64,000 nt of DNA from Mycobacterium sp. E2733 (GTDB lineage: Bacteria > Actinomycetota > Actinomycetes > Mycobacteriales > Mycobacteriaceae): NCBI RefSeq assembly GCF_001667585.1, contig NZ_LZJZ01000026.1:1-64000 (forward strand), read 5' to 3'. The first letter of the stretch is position 1, and each line of letters begins with the position of its first letter. A program made the position numbers and the translations under genes. The notes under the pieces are model-generated. The model ran no database searches and had not been told where the DNA came from. It worked only from the letters and a program-made list of their open reading frames with translations. Positions 61,462 to 64,000 of the stretch are shown in pieces.

Positions 61462-63045
61462 ATGCAGGGCGTATTCGGCGTACTAATCGGCACCTTTCTC
61501 ATCGGCCTCCGTGAAGGCCTCGAGGCGGCGCTCATCGTGAGCATCGTCGGCGCCTTCCTGAAACGAAACGGCCAACCGATACGGCCGATGTTTGCCGGCG
61601 TCGCCTTGGCAGTCCTGATCAGCGTCGCGGTCGGGGCAGGCCTGAATCTGTTCGCGACGAGCCTGCCGCAGGCGCAGCAAGAGATGATGGAAACCGTCAT
61701 CAATGTCATCGCCGTGGTGTTCGTGACGTCGATGATCATCTGGATGAACGGCAACGCCGCGCAGGTCAAGGGCGGACTCGAGCGCGATGCCCGGCAGGCG
61801 ATCAACCGCGGCGGTGCGCTCGCCTTGGCTGCGATGGCCTTCCTCGCCGTCCTCAAGGAGGGCTTCGAGACATCGGTGTTCCTGTTGGCGGCCGCCCAGA
61901 CGTCGCACGGTAACCGGTGGTTCGCCGTGCTGGGTGGTGCGCTGGGGATCGCGGCGGCGATCGCGATGGGTGTCGCGTTGTACCTCGGCGGATTGAAGCT
62001 CAACATCGCCCGCTTCTTCCGGGTCACCGGGGTGTTCTTGGTGTTGATCGCCGCCGGTCTGGTGCTGGGCGCGCTGCGCACCGCACACGAGGCCGGCTGG
62101 GTGAGCATCGGCCAGGAGCGGGTCCTCGACCTGTCCGCCTGGCTGCCCAGCAATTCCGTCCTCGGCGCGGTGACCGCCGGCATGCTCGGGATACCCGCCG
62201 ACCCCCGACTCATCGAGGTGATGGGCTGGCTGCTCTATGCCGTGCCCGTCCTCGTCGTCTTCCTGTGGCCCGCTCGCGTGGCCGCCGGCCCGCGGGCCCG
62301 GGGCCGACTGCTGGCGGCCGCCTCGGCGCTGCTGCTCCTCACGGCCGCCGGACTGGTGGCGCTGGTGCCCACCGGCGGCTCATCCGGCGACGCGCGGACT
62401 CGCAGCGTCAGCGATCGGGCCGGCCACACCGCCAAGGTGTCGCTCGGCCCAGGGCCGCAAGGTCGCACGCTCACCTTCAGCCCTGACGGCGGCTCCGGGG
62501 TCCGCACCATTCCGCTGACCGTGGCCGGCGACCAGACCATGGGCGGCGTGTGGGTGCGCGCGTGGCAGGCAATGGATGCGCCCGACGGCGCTTCCGCCGA
62601 AGAGGGCCCCCCGACGGTCACGCTCGAGCAGCTGGCCGGCCTGACCGGGGGTCGGCTGCCAGTGGGTGTCTCCGCCGCCCGCAACCGCGGAGCCTTCCAG
62701 GTGCGGTGGGGCACCACCACCGTGTACACCGTGCTCGCGCAAGGTGATCTGGTGGTAAGCGCGCAAGCGGTCAGCAATCGCACCGCGATCCTGACCGGTG
62801 GCGGGCTCACCGCGGCCAAGACCGTGAGCATCGGTGGCCTGCCCACCGACTGGTCCACTGCGGACGCCGAAGACCAGCGGGTCGCGGCGCAGATCGCCTC
62901 GAGTCATCGGAATCGCGCCGAGGTGCAGCTGTGGAAAGTCTGGCTGCCGTTGGCACTGGGCGGATTTGCCCTGGCTTGCGCCATCGGCGCTATAGCCTCA
63001 TTGCGGCCCCGGCTCCCCAGCCGGACAGGAAAGGAAGAGGGTTGA
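61462..63045 (+). CDS. efeU: iron permease EfeU (FTR1 family), 527 aa
   Basis: An FTR1-type iron permease of the EfeUOB system, a high-affinity iron importer. The two iron-coordinating motifs are REGLE (residues 17-21) and KEGFE (132-136), each in a membrane helix. About seven helices occupy residues 1-300. A 200-residue extracytoplasmic domain (about 305-485) not present in E. coli EfeU follows, then a last helix (VWLPLALGGFALACAIGAIASL). The ATG has no strong ribosome-binding site. The stop overlaps efeO (TTGA). Confidence 0.9.
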   Translation: MQGVFGVLIGTFLIGLREGLEAALIVSIVGAFLKRNGQPIRPMFAGVALAVLISVAVGAGLNLFATSLPQAQQEMMETVINVIAVVFVTSMIIWMNGNAAQVKGGLERDARQAINRGGALALAAMAFLAVLKEGFETSVFLLAAAQTSHGNRWFAVLGGALGIAAAIAMGVALYLGGLKLNIARFFRVTGVFLVLIAAGLVLGALRTAHEAGWVSIGQERVLDLSAWLPSNSVLGAVTAGMLGIPADPRLIEVMGWLLYAVPVLVVFLWPARVAAGPRARGRLLAAASALLLLTAAGLVALVPTGGSSGDARTRSVSDRAGHTAKVSLGPGPQGRTLTFSPDGGSGVRTIPLTVAGDQTMGGVWVRAWQAMDAPDGASAEEGPPTVTLEQLAGLTGGRLPVGVSAARNRGAFQVRWGTTTVYTVLAQGDLVVSAQAVSNRTAILTGGGLTAAKTVSIGGLPTDWSTADAEDQRVAAQIASSHRNRAEVQLWKVWLPLALGGFALACAIGAIASLRPRLPSRTGKEEG

Positions 63046-64000
63046 CAGCGAATCGTACCGCCCCGGGATGGCGCCGGCGCCGTGAGTTCTTTTCGGCGGC
63101 AACGGCATTGGGCGTGGTTGCGGCGTCCTCGGTGACCGCCTGCAGTCACTCGAGTGGCAACGCTAACCGCCCGGAATCTCAGCAACCCGGCCGCACCAAC
63201 GCGGTCAAGGTCACCATGGCCAGCACCGGCGGCAAGGACGGCTGCGCGATGGACAACACCAGCGTGTCCGCCGGACCGGTGACCTTCACGGTGGCCAACA
63301 CGAATGCGCCCGGAATAAGCGAAGTCGAATTGCTCAGGGATCAGCGGATCGTGGGCGAGAAGGAGAATCTCGCGCCCGGCCTCGACCCGGTTTCGTTCAC
63401 CGTCACCCTGGACGGCGGCGCGTATCAGCTCTACTGTCCCGGCGCGAGCACCGAATACCAAACCCTCACCGTCGCGGGCAAAGCGCCGGCGGCGCCGACG
63501 GGCACCGTGGCCAGCATCCTCAGCCAGGGCACCAAGGAGTACGCCGGGTACATCGTCAGCCAGATCGGTCAGCTCAACGATGGCGTGCGGGCACTCGACG
63601 CCGCCGTGCAGTCGGGCAACGTCGACGCCGCGAAGATCGCCTACGCCAAAGCTCGGCTGTTCTGGGAGCGTTCGGAGTCCACCGTGGAGGGCTTCGTGTT
63701 ACCGGGCTTCGCGGTCGGCGACAACGCCGGCAGCCTGGACTATCTGATCGACATGCGTGAGTCCACGCCGGTCGACGCCAAGGTCGGCTGGAAGGGCTTC
63801 CACGCCATCGAGCGCGACTTGTGGCAGGGTGGCGCGATCACCCCCGCCACCAAGGCGTTCAGCAGCGAATTGGTCGGTAACGTCGGCAAATTGAACGGCA
63901 TCGTCGCCAGCCTCCAGTACAAGCCCGAGGACTTGGCCAACGGTGCCAGCGACCTGGTCGAAGAGATCCAGAACACCAAGATCACGGGTGAGGAAGAGGC
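63042..64000 (+). CDS. efeO: EfeO lipoprotein (cupredoxin plus M75/imelysin domain), 5' part only
   Basis: The iron-binding partner of EfeU; it runs off the window end. TTG at 63042 overlaps the efeU stop and follows AAAGGAAGAGG. The signal peptide has a twin-arginine-like RRRREFF stretch and lipobox VTAC with Cys34. A cupredoxin-like domain (about residues 50-150, ending YQLYCPGAS) precedes the M75 domain, which starts near ASILSQGTKEYAGYIVSQ and contains the HxxE iron-site motif HAIE in WKGFHAIERDLWQ. An EfeB peroxidase would be expected just downstream. Confidence 0.9.
   Translation, partial: MTANRTAPGWRRRREFFSAATALGVVAASSVTACSHSSGNANRPESQQPGRTNAVKVTMASTGGKDGCAMDNTSVSAGPVTFTVANTNAPGISEVELLRDQRIVGEKENLAPGLDPVSFTVTLDGGAYQLYCPGASTEYQTLTVAGKAPAAPTGTVASILSQGTKEYAGYIVSQIGQLNDGVRALDAAVQSGNVDAAKIAYAKARLFWERSESTVEGFVLPGFAVGDNAGSLDYLIDMRESTPVDAKVGWKGFHAIERDLWQGGAITPATKAFSSELVGNVGKLNGIVASLQYKPEDLANGASDLVEEIQNTKITGEEE

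Overview
The window is high-GC actinobacterial DNA, almost certainly from a Mycobacterium. It carries rbpA, a two-module pks12, cobN, lppI, lipT, pncA and a polyprenol-phosphate mannosyltransferase, in an order I recognise as collinear with the M. tuberculosis Rv2062c-Rv2037c segment. lnt and ppm1 are separate overlapping genes, not the single fused gene of M. tuberculosis, which points to another species; an M. avium-complex-like slow grower is my guess and is not proven by the sequence.

Layout. 1-12.4 kb: an alpha/beta hydrolase, an SDR, cobN and small redox/hydrolase genes, fxsA, an amidohydrolase, then lnt-ppm1 for lipoprotein acylation and polyprenol-phosphate-mannose synthesis. 12.4-28.8 kb: rbpA (with a SigH/SigR-type promoter), a zinc-finger-like small protein, pks12 (mycoketide synthase; one methylmalonyl and one malonyl extender module) and the Rv2047c-type epimerase/PEP-utiliser fusion. 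46.1-60.4 kb: lppI, lipT, a two-domain kinase-like protein, gluconokinase, a DoxX protein with an 11-residue-repeat tail, pncA, an ECF41-like sigma factor divergent from a DoxX-like gene, a four-gene sugar ABC transporter, a patatin and a DUF3349 protein. 60.5-64 kb: a DUF3097 protein and the start of an iron-uptake operon efeU-efeO behind an IdeR-like box.

The accessory region, 28.8-46.0 kb, lies exactly where Rv2047c and lppI would be adjacent in M. tuberculosis. Its core is a minus-strand run of thirteen tightly packed genes, reading from 39.66 down to 28.82 kb: polytopic membrane protein, 34-residue membrane microprotein, NorD-like VWA protein, NorQ-like AAA+ ATPase, 42-residue membrane microprotein, second polytopic paralogue, one-TM protein, DapB-like reductase, P450, VOC protein, SDR, P450, P450. 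It is followed by an epimerase, a truncated DapB-like fragment, two more DapB-like reductases, a TetR regulator, an SDR and a mycofactocin-type SDR.

Five palindromes of the form TGACT-NN-AGTCA (or one base off) sit in front of five transcription units of this region, including the tetR gene, two of them inside recognisable promoters. I read this as one TetR-controlled regulon for oxidation of a hydrophobic substrate, in which NorQ/NorD mature a membrane-embedded (probably metal-dependent) enzyme made of the two paralogous polytopic proteins and their microproteins. That functional reading is inference; the gene content, overlaps and palindromes are read directly.
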